From assembly GCA_900759005.1 (NCBI GenBank), contig CAAEUQ010000129.1, positions 1 through 21,569 on the forward strand: 21,569 nt of DNA, in the 5' to 3' direction. The notes beneath the pieces were generated by a model, which was not told the DNA's origin, did not search any database, and saw nothing but the letters and a program-made list of their open reading frames with translations. Positions 7,822-15,706 of the stretch are shown here, in pieces (position 1 is the first letter of the stretch; the number at the start of each line of letters is the position of its first letter). The DNA comes from Clostridia bacterium. Lineage in GTDB: Bacteria > Bacillota > Clostridia > Christensenellales > Aristaeellaceae. The translations under genes were made by a program, and so were the position numbers.

Positions 7822-8532
7822 TCAGTCAACTATTCTTCCGTCCGTGGAAATGGTCACGACCTGCCACGGGATGAACTTTCCGCTCCGCTGCAACGCGGTT
7901 TTCGCCGCATTCTCCAGTCCGCCGCAGCAGGGAACCTCCATGCGAACGACAGTCACGCTCCGGACATCGTTGTCCCGAATGATCTCGGTGAGCTTTTCGG
8001 AATAATCCACGCCGTCCAGCTTCGGACAGCCTACGAGCGTAATATGCCCCCTGATGAACCGCTCATGAAACGCAGCATAAGCATACGCCGTGCAATCCGC
8101 GGCGATCAGCAGCTTTGCCCCGTCGAAATACGGTGCATTCACCGGCACGAGCTTGATCTGTACGGGCCATTGCGCCAGCCGGCTGACGGGCTCCGCAAAG
8201 GCAACCGCCGCATCGGCGCGCTCCGCGCGCTCTATCTTTCTCGATTGCGTTCCCGGGCATCCGCAGGGCAGCGTCGCTCCCGTTTTTTGCATCTTTTTCC
8301 GCTTATTTTCCATAACGGCTTTTTCGTCGTAAGCGACTGCTTCGCGCTCAACAAAGGCAATCGCGCCGGTAGGACAGGCAGGCAGGCAATCGCCCAGACC
8401 GTCGCAGTAATCGTCCCGCATCAGCTGCGCTTTTCCGTCTACCATGGAAATCGCACCTTCGTGGCACGCCGCGGCGCAAGCCCCGCAGCCATTACATTTA
8501 TCCCGATCAATTTCAATGATTCTTCTCTTCAT
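7822..8532 (-). CDS. 4Fe-4S ferredoxin-type protein, Hcp partner
   Basis: A 236-residue protein with an N-terminal ferredoxin domain. A first cluster motif, CNGCGACAAACHEGAI (from residue 13), and a second, CDGLGDCLPACPTGAI, in which cysteine spacing is C-x5-C-x3-CP rather than the usual form. A basic linker leads to a C-terminal domain of about 130 residues with CGCPG, an AADCTAYAY segment, VGCPKLDG and VPCCGGLENA, so extra cysteines could bind another cofactor. Proteins of this layout commonly sit beside hcp and an HcpR-type regulator and are assumed to supply electrons to Hcp; that role is inference. A strong AAGGAGG site lies eight bases before the ATG. First gene of the operon. Confidence 0.88.
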   Translation of the reverse strand: MKRRIIEIDRDKCNGCGACAAACHEGAISMVDGKAQLMRDDYCDGLGDCLPACPTGAIAFVEREAVAYDEKAVMENKRKKMQKTGATLPCGCPGTQSRKIERAERADAAVAFAEPVSRLAQWPVQIKLVPVNAPYFDGAKLLIAADCTAYAYAAFHERFIRGHITLVGCPKLDGVDYSEKLTEIIRDNDVRSVTVVRMEVPCCGGLENAAKTALQRSGKFIPWQVVTISTDGRIVD

Positions 8533-8544
8533 TTCAAAGCCTCC

Positions 8545-8573
8545 TTGCTTTTTCGATTTGATTATAATATAAT
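8545..8573 (+). promoter_or_regulatory. Candidate promoter of the Crp/Fnr regulator
   Basis: TTGCTT (8545-8550), 17 bases and TATAAT (8568-8573). The palindrome at 8577-8594 would cover the start point, which fits autorepression. Overlapping minus-strand -10-like sequence (ATTATA on plus at 8561-8566) probably serves the hcp operon. Confidence 0.5.
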
Positions 8574-8576
8574 AAA

Positions 8577-8594
8577 TTCAACAAGTCTGTTGAA
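8577..8594. promoter_or_regulatory. Crp/Fnr-type operator palindrome
   Basis: A perfect inverted repeat, TTCAACA, four bases, TGTTGAA. Two 7-base arms around a 4-base centre is the usual geometry of Crp/Fnr-family sites. It lies in the 84-base gap between the hcp operon and the divergent Crp/Fnr regulator, upstream of the hcp promoter region, so it probably controls both. Confidence 0.75.
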
Positions 8595-8616
8595 TTTTCA
8601 ACGTAAGGAGCATTCC

Positions 8617-9279
8617 ATGAAAAATTATTCATCCGTAATTCGGTCTTCAACGCTCTTTTCGGGTGTTTCGGAGGAGGAGCTCGGCGCAATGCTCGCCTGC
8701 CTTCGCGCCGAAAAGAAGGATTTTCCAAAGGACGCGTTTCTGATGCGTACCGGCGATACGGCGGAATCGATCGGGCTCGTGCTGTCGGGAAGCGTTCTGG
8801 TCATTCAGGAGGACGTCTGGGGTAATCGCAATATTCTCTCCAAAGCAGGTGCGGGTCAGACCTTCGCCGCCGCTTATGCCTGCGCGCCCGGATCGATAAT
8901 GAACGTAAGCGTCGCCGCAGAAACGCCCGTTACCGCGATGTTTCTGAATGTAAAGCGCGTACTGAATGTCTGCCCGTCCGCCTGCGCGCACCACAGCCGC
9001 ATGATTCGGAATCTCCTCGGCGAGCTCGCCGAAAAGAACCTGCGATTCAGTGAAAAGCTTTCGCATATGGGACAGCGCACCACGCGCGCAAAGCTCATGT
9101 CCTATTTCTCTGCCGAAGCGCAGCGCCTCGGAAAATATGAATTCGATATTCCCTTTTCAAGGCAGCAGCTCGCCGATTTTCTGGCGGTTGAGCGCAGCGG
9201 TCTGTCGCTCGAGCTCGGAAAAATGCGCAGAGAAGGGCTCATCGACTTTCATAAAAGCCATTTTGTCTTGAAGGTATAG
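8617..9279 (+). CDS. Crp/Fnr family regulator, HcpR-like
   Basis: A 220-residue regulator. The N-terminal cyclic-nucleotide-binding-like barrel covers about residues 10-120, with a GD turn and VLSGSVLVIQED. A dimerisation helix follows, then a C-terminal winged helix-turn-helix at about 150-220 with IPFSRQQLADFLAVERSGLS and a final MRREGLIDFHKSHFVL. I chose the start at 8617 because a TAAGGAG site lies six bases upstream; the reading frame is open far upstream but that part is antisense to the ferredoxin gene. No Fnr-like cluster of N-terminal cysteines is seen. Placement opposite hcp and its ferredoxin is the classic HcpR arrangement, so nitrosative stress control is likely. Ligand (for example heme or NO) is not evident. 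Confidence 0.9.
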   Translation: MKNYSSVIRSSTLFSGVSEEELGAMLACLRAEKKDFPKDAFLMRTGDTAESIGLVLSGSVLVIQEDVWGNRNILSKAGAGQTFAAAYACAPGSIMNVSVAAETPVTAMFLNVKRVLNVCPSACAHHSRMIRNLLGELAEKNLRFSEKLSHMGQRTTRAKLMSYFSAEAQRLGKYEFDIPFSRQQLADFLAVERSGLSLELGKMRREGLIDFHKSHFVLKV

Positions 9280-9447
9280 CCGCATTTTACGCACAAAAAG
9301 GGGAACTTTATCCTATTCATAATGCAATATATATTCAACCGATTCAAATCGTACAATTCCATTTCAAATTCGTATTCGTTTTCACGATGCAGGAAAACGC
9401 CCCCTCAATGGCGAATATACCTTCAAATTCTTCAGGAGGGCAATGAT

Positions 9448-10608
9448 ATGGACATTCTCCGCCGCGCTGAATCTGAGCGCGCGTTCCTTTCCGATACCTA
9501 TCGCGCGTTTCATCGCGACCCCGAGCCTTCGCACCATGAAACACGCACTCATGCCCGCATCCGCGAAATTCTGAATCGAATGGGCATTCCCTATTCTGCC
9601 CCTGCGGACAACATCACGATCGCCACAATCGGAAAAGGCGGCAAAGTCGTCGGGCTCCGCGCGGACACCGACGCGCTTCAGCTGACCGAGCAGACCGGCC
9701 TCGAATTCTCATCGCAGAATCCCGGCGTGATGCACGCCTGCGGTCACGACGCGCATATCTCCGCTCTGCTGGGCGCGGCGAAAATTCTCCATTCCGTCGA
9801 TCTCCCCGGCACGGTCAAGCTCATCTTTCAACCCGCCGAGGAAGGCGAACTCGGCGCGCAGGAGGTGCTCAAAACCGGTCTGGTCGACGACGTCAACGCC
9901 TTCTTCTGCATTCACGTCTGGAGTCCGTTCGAATCCGGCTCGATGCACGTCTCCCCCGGCGGCGTCGCCGCGAGCTGCGATATGTTCACCCTCACGATCA
10001 CCGGCCGCGCTGGTCACGGCGCGATGCCTGAAAAATGCGTCGACGCAATCGTCTGCGCCAGCGCGCTCGTTCAGGCGCTGCAAACGATTCCTTCGCGCCT
10101 GACCTCGCCCATGGACCCGACCGTCGTTACCGTCGGCAGCTTTCATGCGGGCACGCGCGGAAATATCATCGCCGGCTCCGCCGTTCTCGAGGGCACGCTC
10201 CGCGCGTTCAATCCCGAAACCTACGATCGCATGCACGAATATTTTCAGCGCATCATCGAATCCACCTGCGCCTGCTACGGCTGCGCATGGTCGCTCGATC
10301 TGAAGGAAGCCTGCAAAGTCACATGGAACGACGCGCATCTGACCGCTCTCGCCCGCGCCGCCGCGAAAAAAATCGATCCCGCCGGCGCAGAAGACGACGT
10401 TCCCTGCGCACTCAGCGACGATTTTGCCGATTACCGCGCAATCGCGCCGATCTGCTACGCCCGCCTCGGCATGGGCAGCGACGCCGCAAATTCCCGCCAC
10501 GCGCACCATTCCGAGCATTTCCGCATCGACGAATCCGCGCTGCCGAAAAACGCCGCATGGCTCGCGCAAATGGCGCTCGAATACCTCAGCGAAGGAGAAA
10601 ACGCATGA
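9448..10608 (+). CDS. M20 family amidohydrolase (aminoacylase/hippurate hydrolase-like)
   Basis: A 386-residue dinuclear-metal amidohydrolase that would remove an acyl group from an N-acyl amino acid or similar compound. Motifs in order: RADTDALQL (71-79), metal-binding HACGHDAH (96-103), catalytic FQPAEEG (127-133, Glu131/132), HVW (156-158), dimerisation-domain GRAGHGAMP (186-194), and the C-terminal GMGSDAAN...HHSEHF metal/substrate region. The start at 9448 follows AGGAGGG at a good seven-base distance; upstream in-frame residues have no site. It overlaps the next gene by four bases (ATGA). No signal peptide is present, so the enzyme is cytoplasmic. Substrate specificity cannot be assigned. 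Confidence 0.92.
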   Translation: MDILRRAESERAFLSDTYRAFHRDPEPSHHETRTHARIREILNRMGIPYSAPADNITIATIGKGGKVVGLRADTDALQLTEQTGLEFSSQNPGVMHACGHDAHISALLGAAKILHSVDLPGTVKLIFQPAEEGELGAQEVLKTGLVDDVNAFFCIHVWSPFESGSMHVSPGGVAASCDMFTLTITGRAGHGAMPEKCVDAIVCASALVQALQTIPSRLTSPMDPTVVTVGSFHAGTRGNIIAGSAVLEGTLRAFNPETYDRMHEYFQRIIESTCACYGCAWSLDLKEACKVTWNDAHLTALARAAAKKIDPAGAEDDVPCALSDDFADYRAIAPICYARLGMGSDAANSRHAHHSEHFRIDESALPKNAAWLAQMALEYLSEGENA

Positions 10609-11378
10609 TTCTGAATCAATTCGTTCCCGCGCAGAACGCCGTATTCGACCCGCACCACGTCGTAAAGCCGCTTCCCGGAATGCCGAAAACAATCGTCACG
10701 TGTTTCGCGCACAACTTAATCGAATATGCCGCCAGCCGCTATCCCTCCGAAATCATCGGCAACCACACCACCTGCAACGGCGCAACCCCGATTCACCGCC
10801 TGTGCTTCAACGATCGCGATCTCGCGCTCACAATGGCCTATGTCGGCGCGTCGGTCGCCGTCGCGGAATACGAAGAGCTGTTCGCAATGGGCGCGGAGCG
10901 CATCGTCGTATTCGGCACCTGCGGCGTGCTCGATTGTTCCATTGCGTCCTGCGGCATCATTCTCCCCGATCGTGCCGTCCGCGACGAGGGCACGAGTTAT
11001 CATTACGCGCCCGCGTCCGACGAAATCGCCGTCAATGCGAAAGCCCTCCCCGCCATGCGCGCGTTTTTCGATTTCGCAAACGTCGATTATACTGTCGGCA
11101 AGGTCTGGACCACCGATGCGATTTATCGCGAAACCCGCGAAAAGGTTGCCCGCCGAAAGGCAGAGGGCTGCGTCTGTGTGGATATGGAATGTTCCGCGTT
11201 CGCCGCGCTTTCGCAGTTCAGAAACAAGCCGATCGCCCAGTTTTTCTACGCCGCCGATAACCTCGACAGCGAAAAATGGGATGCGCGCAGCCTCGGCAAT
11301 CACGAAAGCGTCGATGAGAAATACGCGATCGTCGAACTCGCCCTCGCCCTCGCAGCGAAGCTGGATTCAGAAATGTAA
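10605..11378 (+). CDS. Nucleoside phosphorylase superfamily protein (uridine phosphorylase-like)
   Basis: A 257-residue protein of the nucleoside phosphorylase fold, which cleaves the glycosidic bond of nucleosides with phosphate. Signs are the nucleotide-binding turn VVFGTCGVL, the segment AVRDEGTSYHYAP, the substrate-gating stretch WTTDAIYRET, and the ribose-binding motif VDMECSAFAAL near residue 195 (family form is ME followed by a small residue). The N-terminal phosphate loop is weak. Start is the ATG of an ATGA overlap with the amidohydrolase, with GAAGGAG upstream, so translation is coupled. It ends at a strong terminator. Purine versus pyrimidine preference, or a non-phosphorolytic nucleosidase, cannot be resolved from sequence. 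Confidence 0.83.
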   Translation: MILNQFVPAQNAVFDPHHVVKPLPGMPKTIVTCFAHNLIEYAASRYPSEIIGNHTTCNGATPIHRLCFNDRDLALTMAYVGASVAVAEYEELFAMGAERIVVFGTCGVLDCSIASCGIILPDRAVRDEGTSYHYAPASDEIAVNAKALPAMRAFFDFANVDYTVGKVWTTDAIYRETREKVARRKAEGCVCVDMECSAFAALSQFRNKPIAQFFYAADNLDSEKWDARSLGNHESVDEKYAIVELALALAAKLDSEM

Positions 11379-11399
11379 TTTGCGCCACGCGCGCAAAAA

Positions 11400-11431
11400 A
11401 TCGCCCGGGAGCGTTCATCCTCCCGGGCGAT
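11400..11431 (+). terminator. Terminator of the amidohydrolase/phosphorylase operon
   Basis: A perfect 12-bp stem ATCGCCCGGGAG/CTCCCGGGCGAT with an 8-base loop, then TCGATTATTCTTT. The left side carries A6, so it could also work as a backup terminator on the minus strand. Confidence 0.8.
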
Positions 11432-11455
11432 TCGATTATTCTTTCAATATGAAAA

Positions 11456-11481
11456 GCTCCCGAACCATTCGCTTCGGGAGC
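11456..11481 (-). terminator. Terminator of the YfhO/DHHW operon
   Basis: GCTCCCGAA (11456-11464) pairs with TTCGGGAGC (11473-11481) across an 8-base loop. On the minus strand TTTTCATATT follows. It lies six bases past the DHHW gene stop. Confidence 0.75.
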
Positions 11482-11487
11482 AAAATA

Positions 11488-12729
11488 TCAAACGCCTAAA
11501 TCGTAATGATGGTCCTCATACATCTGGCGGCTGAACGAGAAAATGATAATGTCGGGATTAACCTCATTCACATAATCCATCGCACTCAAATCCGTCGTTC
11601 GCATATCCACCATCACCACGCGGCGCGCCAGCAGCGAAAGGAAACTGCCGATCGGCGCGGAATACGAATCCTTGAACATCAGTATCGTCAGGTCCTCGCA
11701 GTCGCCCTCGTTGATCAGCTCCTCGTAGCGCTCGATCAGACCGTACGCGATGTAACCGCTGATGTTCGTGCCGTCCGGCTCCGTATCGAACGCGTCCCAG
11801 TGAATCACTGCATCGCGGAAACCGCCGTGCGCGGATTCCTCCGTGCCGTCGCGATTGATCGTAATGCGCGTAAACGTCGAATCCTCCTTCGGCGAAAAGA
11901 TCGTAATGTCGTCCAGACCGGAATTCATCTCGCCCACCTGCTGACCGTATTCTCCCAGGAACAGGTTCTTATGCACTTCGGTATCAAAATTCTGAACATC
12001 CAGCTTCGACGCATCCAGATTCGCGCCCGTCAGACGGTTGATTTCGCGCACATACGATTGCGCCGCCAGCAGAGCCGCCAGCGTCGTCCAGTGCATATCG
12101 GTCTTGTACTGCAAATCGTTTACCGTATATTCAGGGTAATCGACGAAGAAATCGCGGCTATCCAGCGAATCCACACCCTCGCTTCTCATCGTGTCCAGCA
12201 CCTGATCGGCAAGAAAATCGCCCGTATCGATCGCCTGATAATCCGCCGGCAGCTCGTCTCCGCCCCTGTAAAACTGCGGATGCACATACGCGAACAGGAA
12301 CGGCGCGCGATCCTTCACCGCATGATAAAACCGCACCACCTCGTCCGCCTGCTGCGCAAGCGATTCCGTGGTCGTCAGCGCATAAAGCTGATCGTGCGGC
12401 AGCGAAACGATCTGCTCGCTGCCCTGCAAAACCATCTCCTTGCCCAGCCCGTACTGGAACGACGCGTTGAAATACCCCAGCTCTTTCTTCAGCGGTATGC
12501 CGTCGCCCAGCGCCGTTTCCAGCGATTGAATGCGCGCGCGCGTCATTTCAAAAAAGCCTGGATCGTCCGGATTGGTCAGATAGTTCTGCGCATAGCTGTA
12601 GCGAATCGATTTTCCAATCTCCGTTCGGTTGGAAATTGCGCCGTATACGCCGCCGACCGCGATCATCGGAATGAAAATCGCCGCCAGCGCAATCGCAATC
12701 ACTCTCTGCGTCTTCGTCGTCTTTTCCAT
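11488..12729 (-). CDS. DHHW / AlgX-AlgJ-like SGNH hydrolase-type surface protein
   Basis: A 413-residue protein with a basic start, one N-terminal hydrophobic segment (about residues 10-32) that is a signal anchor or signal peptide, and a long extracytoplasmic domain. Key signs of the DHHW/AlgX-like fold are TDMHW (Asp211, His213, Trp214) and the later MFKDSYS block, where Ser355 could be the SGNH nucleophile. The family includes proteins that O-acetylate extracellular polysaccharides. It begins one base after the YfhO stop codon, with GGAGGAG lying inside the end of that gene, so the two are coupled. No membrane O-acyltransferase of MBOAT type is in the window, so an acetyl donor pathway is not shown. 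Function as acetyltransferase is inference; the fold is likely. Confidence 0.78.
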   Translation of the reverse strand: MEKTTKTQRVIAIALAAIFIPMIAVGGVYGAISNRTEIGKSIRYSYAQNYLTNPDDPGFFEMTRARIQSLETALGDGIPLKKELGYFNASFQYGLGKEMVLQGSEQIVSLPHDQLYALTTTESLAQQADEVVRFYHAVKDRAPFLFAYVHPQFYRGGDELPADYQAIDTGDFLADQVLDTMRSEGVDSLDSRDFFVDYPEYTVNDLQYKTDMHWTTLAALLAAQSYVREINRLTGANLDASKLDVQNFDTEVHKNLFLGEYGQQVGEMNSGLDDITIFSPKEDSTFTRITINRDGTEESAHGGFRDAVIHWDAFDTEPDGTNISGYIAYGLIERYEELINEGDCEDLTILMFKDSYSAPIGSFLSLLARRVVMVDMRTTDLSAMDYVNEVNPDIIIFSFSRQMYEDHHYDLGV

Positions 12730-12730
12730 T

Positions 12731-15382
12731 TTACTTTCTCCTCCGCAGCAGAATCCCCGCGGCAACCGCCGCAATCAGCGTAATCGCGCCGCCCAAGCGC
12801 AGTCCCGGCGTCTCATACGCAACCACAATCTCGTGCTCGCCCTCCGAAACCGGCACCGCCAGCATCGTTCCCGCCGAACAGGTCGTTTCGACCTTCGCGC
12901 CGTCCACCGTCGCCGTCCAGCCGGATGAATATGGTATCGCAAACACCACTGTGCCCGCCGCATCCAGCGAAATCTTTCCCGAAACGCGATCGTTTCCGAT
13001 CTCCACGTCCCGAAGCCCGCGCGCCTGAAGCGCCGATACCATTTCCTCGTAATCCGCCATCGGCTGCGCAATCAGCTTCAGCGCACCCATTCGGTATTCA
13101 CCCGCACGCGCAAAGCGAATCTCCGCCGTCGTCCGCACTTCGGAATCGTACCCGAGGCAAATATAAAACGTTCCGCGGTCTCGAATCGTGAGTTCAAAAT
13201 CCTCCGGCATCAGGTGAATCATGCGCTGCCCCGCGCCCGATTGAAATGAAACATAATTTCCCAACGCGATTTCACTTCCGTGATATTCCAGCGAATCGAT
13301 CGAAAGATACAATTCGCAGTCCGCCAGCGCGGAAAACGTAAGGCGAATGCACGCATCCTCGCCCACGTTCAGAATCTCGCCCTCGCGCTCGATGTTCTCC
13401 CATTCAACCTTCTCAATCGGCACGTCCGCAAGGCTCTGCTTCGCCGTTCCGCCGCTGGATTGCTTCAGAACCGCACACTGCAAAAGCGCCCATTGCTTCT
13501 CTAGCGGCGAAAGCGCCGCGTATTCCTCATTCGAAATGGAATCCGTATACGCGTATCCGATCGGCAGCGTATATCGATTCTCATAAATCCCGTCCACCGC
13601 TTCAAATCCATACGGCGCACCATCTCCGACATATCTTCCGACCGCCCAGACCGTCTCCAGCGCCGCGCGCCCGTCCAGCCCGCAGATCGAATTGACCTGA
13701 ATCAGTCCGGAATTGCCCAAATCCTGCATGAACCGGAACACGCGTCCGGAGATCGTGCTGTTGTAAACGCTCGTTCCCGCCGCTCTCGACCATGTCGGCG
13801 CATTCAAAAGCGGCGCGACTGCCGAAAGCGACGCATCCGTGCGCGGGAATGCGCTCAGAGATGCAAACGCGCTTTCCTCATAAGCCGTCCGGCTCTCGCC
13901 CCAGCGCATCATTTCGCCTGCGCGATCCTGCCACACGTCCCAGCCGTTCAAAAGCAGCTGCGCCGCGCAAACGCCCGCGATCAGGATTTTTCCAATCCGC
14001 CCGCGCGCGCGAAGCGCAATCCACGCGCCCGCAATCAGCACGAGCATTGCCGCAGGAATCAACCTGCGCATTCCGCCGCCTGCATAGACGGTAAAAGCCA
14101 GTCCCAGCAGCGCAATCGCCGCGCGCCAGTCGCCCCGTTTTTTCAGTACCCAGCCCGCGAAAACGATCATCGCGCCGCCAACCAGCGCTGCCGCGACGAT
14201 TTTATTTACTCCTGAAACGCTCGCAATCAGCAATGCGATCGGGTAAGCCGCAATCGCCGCACAGATGCGATTCAACGCTCTTTTTTCGAGCGTCTCCGCA
14301 CAATCGATCGCGCGCGCGCCGAGCAATGCGGCGAGCAGCGAAAGCGCAAAGCTCCATCGCGTCGTTTCATAGCTGAATCCGTTCAGCGCCCAGCCGGTCA
14401 GCGGCGTAAGCGCGGCGAGCAGCGCAATAATAGCGAAAGCGCGTGCAGATTTATCCTTTTTCAGCATCGGAATCAATCCGATCAGCCCGACGATAACGAT
14501 CGGCTGCGCCGCGCCCGTTCCATGCGTGGTCAGCAGCGCGGCGGGCATTTGGGCATAGCTTTTAAGCGCGTAGAGGACTCGCGCATGGCTCAGGTCAAAC
14601 GCGCCGGAGAGCCTTTGTCCGTCCAGAAAACCGAATGTCACGGGCACAAACACGACCGCAGCGAGCGCGATACCGATCAGGTACTGCCCGATTGCGCGTC
14701 CCGCAGCGCGGGTGAAGCTGGTTTTCCGCTCCTTTTGCGTGCAATAGCGGACGATTGCGCAGACGAGCAGCAGTGCCGATTCGCAATAGAGCATATAAAA
14801 CCCGCTCAATGCGGCGAGCCACGCGCCCAGGGTAAGCCATCCCGCGCGCTTATTTTTGATTGCGCATTCAACCCCTGTGAGCATCACGGGGAAATGGATA
14901 TAGGCGTTCAGGAACAGAATTTGCCGGCTGGCGGCGCCCGCGAACATTCCTGTGCTCAGCGCATAGAGGACGCCGGCGATGACGCGCTGTTTTTCGGAAA
15001 ACCCGAGTTCCCTTGAAAGGCGCATACAGGCAAGTCCCGCGAGCCAGATACGAACGGCGATCAGGACGGCATAGCCCCACTCGTTCGCGCCTGCGGCGAG
15101 GGCGATGATCATGAGCAGCGGGTCGCCGAGTCCGTAATAATTAAGGCTGGTAAGCACATCCGCGCCAAAGCCGATTGAGAAATCGAACGCTCTGAAATTT
15201 CCGGAGAGCGCGTTCCGAATCCAATCGCCGATTACTTTCATAAACGGATAATGCTGCATCAATCCGTCTACATTCCAGACGGCGCCCTTCAAGATCATTC
15301 CGCCATAGCAGACGCAGCCCAGCACAGCAAATATCGCGGTATAAATCCCGACGCTGTGCGCCGCTCCCCTTTTTCTCACCAT
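12731..15382 (-). CDS. YfhO family polytopic membrane protein
   Basis: An 883-residue protein with many membrane segments in its first 500 residues and a C-terminal soluble domain of beta character, then a final hydrophobic segment near the C-terminus ending in RRRK. Early features include WNVDGLMQHYPFM (a conserved Asp in the first outside loop), FDFSIGFGADVLTSLNYYGLGDPL and the ASRQILFLNAYIHFPVML region. These match YfhO-type proteins, a GT-C-like glycosyltransferase group linked to sugar modification of lipoteichoic acid or surface glycans. I chose the start at 15382 because GGAGG lies five bases upstream and a promoter -10 at 15414-15419 excludes the longer frames. Substrate is unknown. 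Confidence 0.88.
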   Translation of the reverse strand: MVRKRGAAHSVGIYTAIFAVLGCVCYGGMILKGAVWNVDGLMQHYPFMKVIGDWIRNALSGNFRAFDFSIGFGADVLTSLNYYGLGDPLLMIIALAAGANEWGYAVLIAVRIWLAGLACMRLSRELGFSEKQRVIAGVLYALSTGMFAGAASRQILFLNAYIHFPVMLTGVECAIKNKRAGWLTLGAWLAALSGFYMLYCESALLLVCAIVRYCTQKERKTSFTRAAGRAIGQYLIGIALAAVVFVPVTFGFLDGQRLSGAFDLSHARVLYALKSYAQMPAALLTTHGTGAAQPIVIVGLIGLIPMLKKDKSARAFAIIALLAALTPLTGWALNGFSYETTRWSFALSLLAALLGARAIDCAETLEKRALNRICAAIAAYPIALLIASVSGVNKIVAAALVGGAMIVFAGWVLKKRGDWRAAIALLGLAFTVYAGGGMRRLIPAAMLVLIAGAWIALRARGRIGKILIAGVCAAQLLLNGWDVWQDRAGEMMRWGESRTAYEESAFASLSAFPRTDASLSAVAPLLNAPTWSRAAGTSVYNSTISGRVFRFMQDLGNSGLIQVNSICGLDGRAALETVWAVGRYVGDGAPYGFEAVDGIYENRYTLPIGYAYTDSISNEEYAALSPLEKQWALLQCAVLKQSSGGTAKQSLADVPIEKVEWENIEREGEILNVGEDACIRLTFSALADCELYLSIDSLEYHGSEIALGNYVSFQSGAGQRMIHLMPEDFELTIRDRGTFYICLGYDSEVRTTAEIRFARAGEYRMGALKLIAQPMADYEEMVSALQARGLRDVEIGNDRVSGKISLDAAGTVVFAIPYSSGWTATVDGAKVETTCSAGTMLAVPVSEGEHEIVVAYETPGLRLGGAITLIAAVAAGILLRRRK

Positions 15383-15413
15383 CCGCTCCTCCGTCCAAAC
15401 AACTCCATCAAAC

Positions 15414-15442
15414 ATTATACACGCCCCTCCCCCAAAAATCAA
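15414..15442 (-). promoter_or_regulatory. Promoter of the YfhO/DHHW operon
   Basis: On the minus strand TTGATT (plus 15437-15442), 17 bases, TATAAT (plus 15414-15419). A start near 15407 gives a leader of about 25 bases before the AUG at 15382. Confidence 0.8.
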
Positions 15443-15464
15443 GGCGGGCGGCGTGCCGCCGCTG

Positions 15465-15546
15465 GCATTTGCTGCCGCGCTTGATCACATCGATTTTGAA
15501 TCGCTTCCCGATTCAAAATCGATGTGACTAGCGCGGCAGCAAGTGC
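15465..15546. repeat. Large palindrome of repeat copy 1
   Basis: An uninterrupted 18-bp stem, CACATCGATTTTGAATCG (15486-15503) with its complement (15509-15526), around a CTTCC loop. The arms continue past small unpaired steps with GCTGCCGCGC (15471-15480) pairing GCGCGGCAGC (15531-15540), and five of six more bases beyond. The whole could fold into a hairpin of over 30 pairs. Confidence 0.85.
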
Positions 15547-15592
15547 TACAGGATGCAATCCTGCGCGGCGACAGGTGTCAGCAGGTACTGCC
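15521..15592. repeat. 72-bp direct repeat, copy 1
   Basis: Starts GATGTGACTAGCGCGGCAGC, contains the small hairpin CAGGAT-GCA-ATCCTG (15549-15563) and ends in ACTGCC. It aligns without gaps to 15707-15778. The first 49 bases differ by only the two-base CT/TC swap. Within it, GCGCGGC recurs at a 32-base distance. Confidence 0.9.
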
Positions 15593-15612
15593 CGCCCAAA
15601 CATAGGGCGCAA

Positions 15613-15629
15613 GCCGCCACCACGGCGGC
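15613..15629. repeat. Short GC-rich hairpin between the repeats
   Basis: GCCGCC, a 5-base loop ACCAC, GGCGGC. No T-run follows on either strand, so it is not a terminator. It may belong to the repeat element. Confidence 0.5.
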
Positions 15630-15677
15630 GCCGCGACTGCCGAGATGGGAACAAAGCTGCCTTCGAGAATAAAGAAA

Positions 15678-15706
15678 GAAATCGGGTCGCTTCCCGACCC
15701 GATTTC
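15678..15706 (-). terminator. Terminator hairpin of the foldase gene
   Basis: GAAATCGGGTCG pairs with CGACCCGATTTC (12 bp) around the loop CTTCC. On the minus strand TTTCTTTATTCTCG follows. It abuts repeat copy 2, in the same place where copy 1 has its large palindrome, with the same loop but a different stem. Confidence 0.7.

Noticed and set aside
6663..7874. 403-codon plus-strand open frame opposite hcp
   Set aside because: Antisense to a gene with all hybrid-cluster ligands conserved; no start signal.
9280..9447. TTTATC-17-TATATT as the amidohydrolase promoter, and CGTTTTC/GAAAACG (9377-9399) as its operator
   Set aside because: The -35 matches only three of six positions and the inverted repeat is short; a promoter must exist in this gap but I cannot place it reliably.
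11506..12783. 425-codon plus-strand open frame opposite the DHHW gene
   Set aside because: Arg/His/Ile-rich antisense frame without motifs; the minus-strand gene has a signal anchor, TDMHW motif and ribosome binding site.
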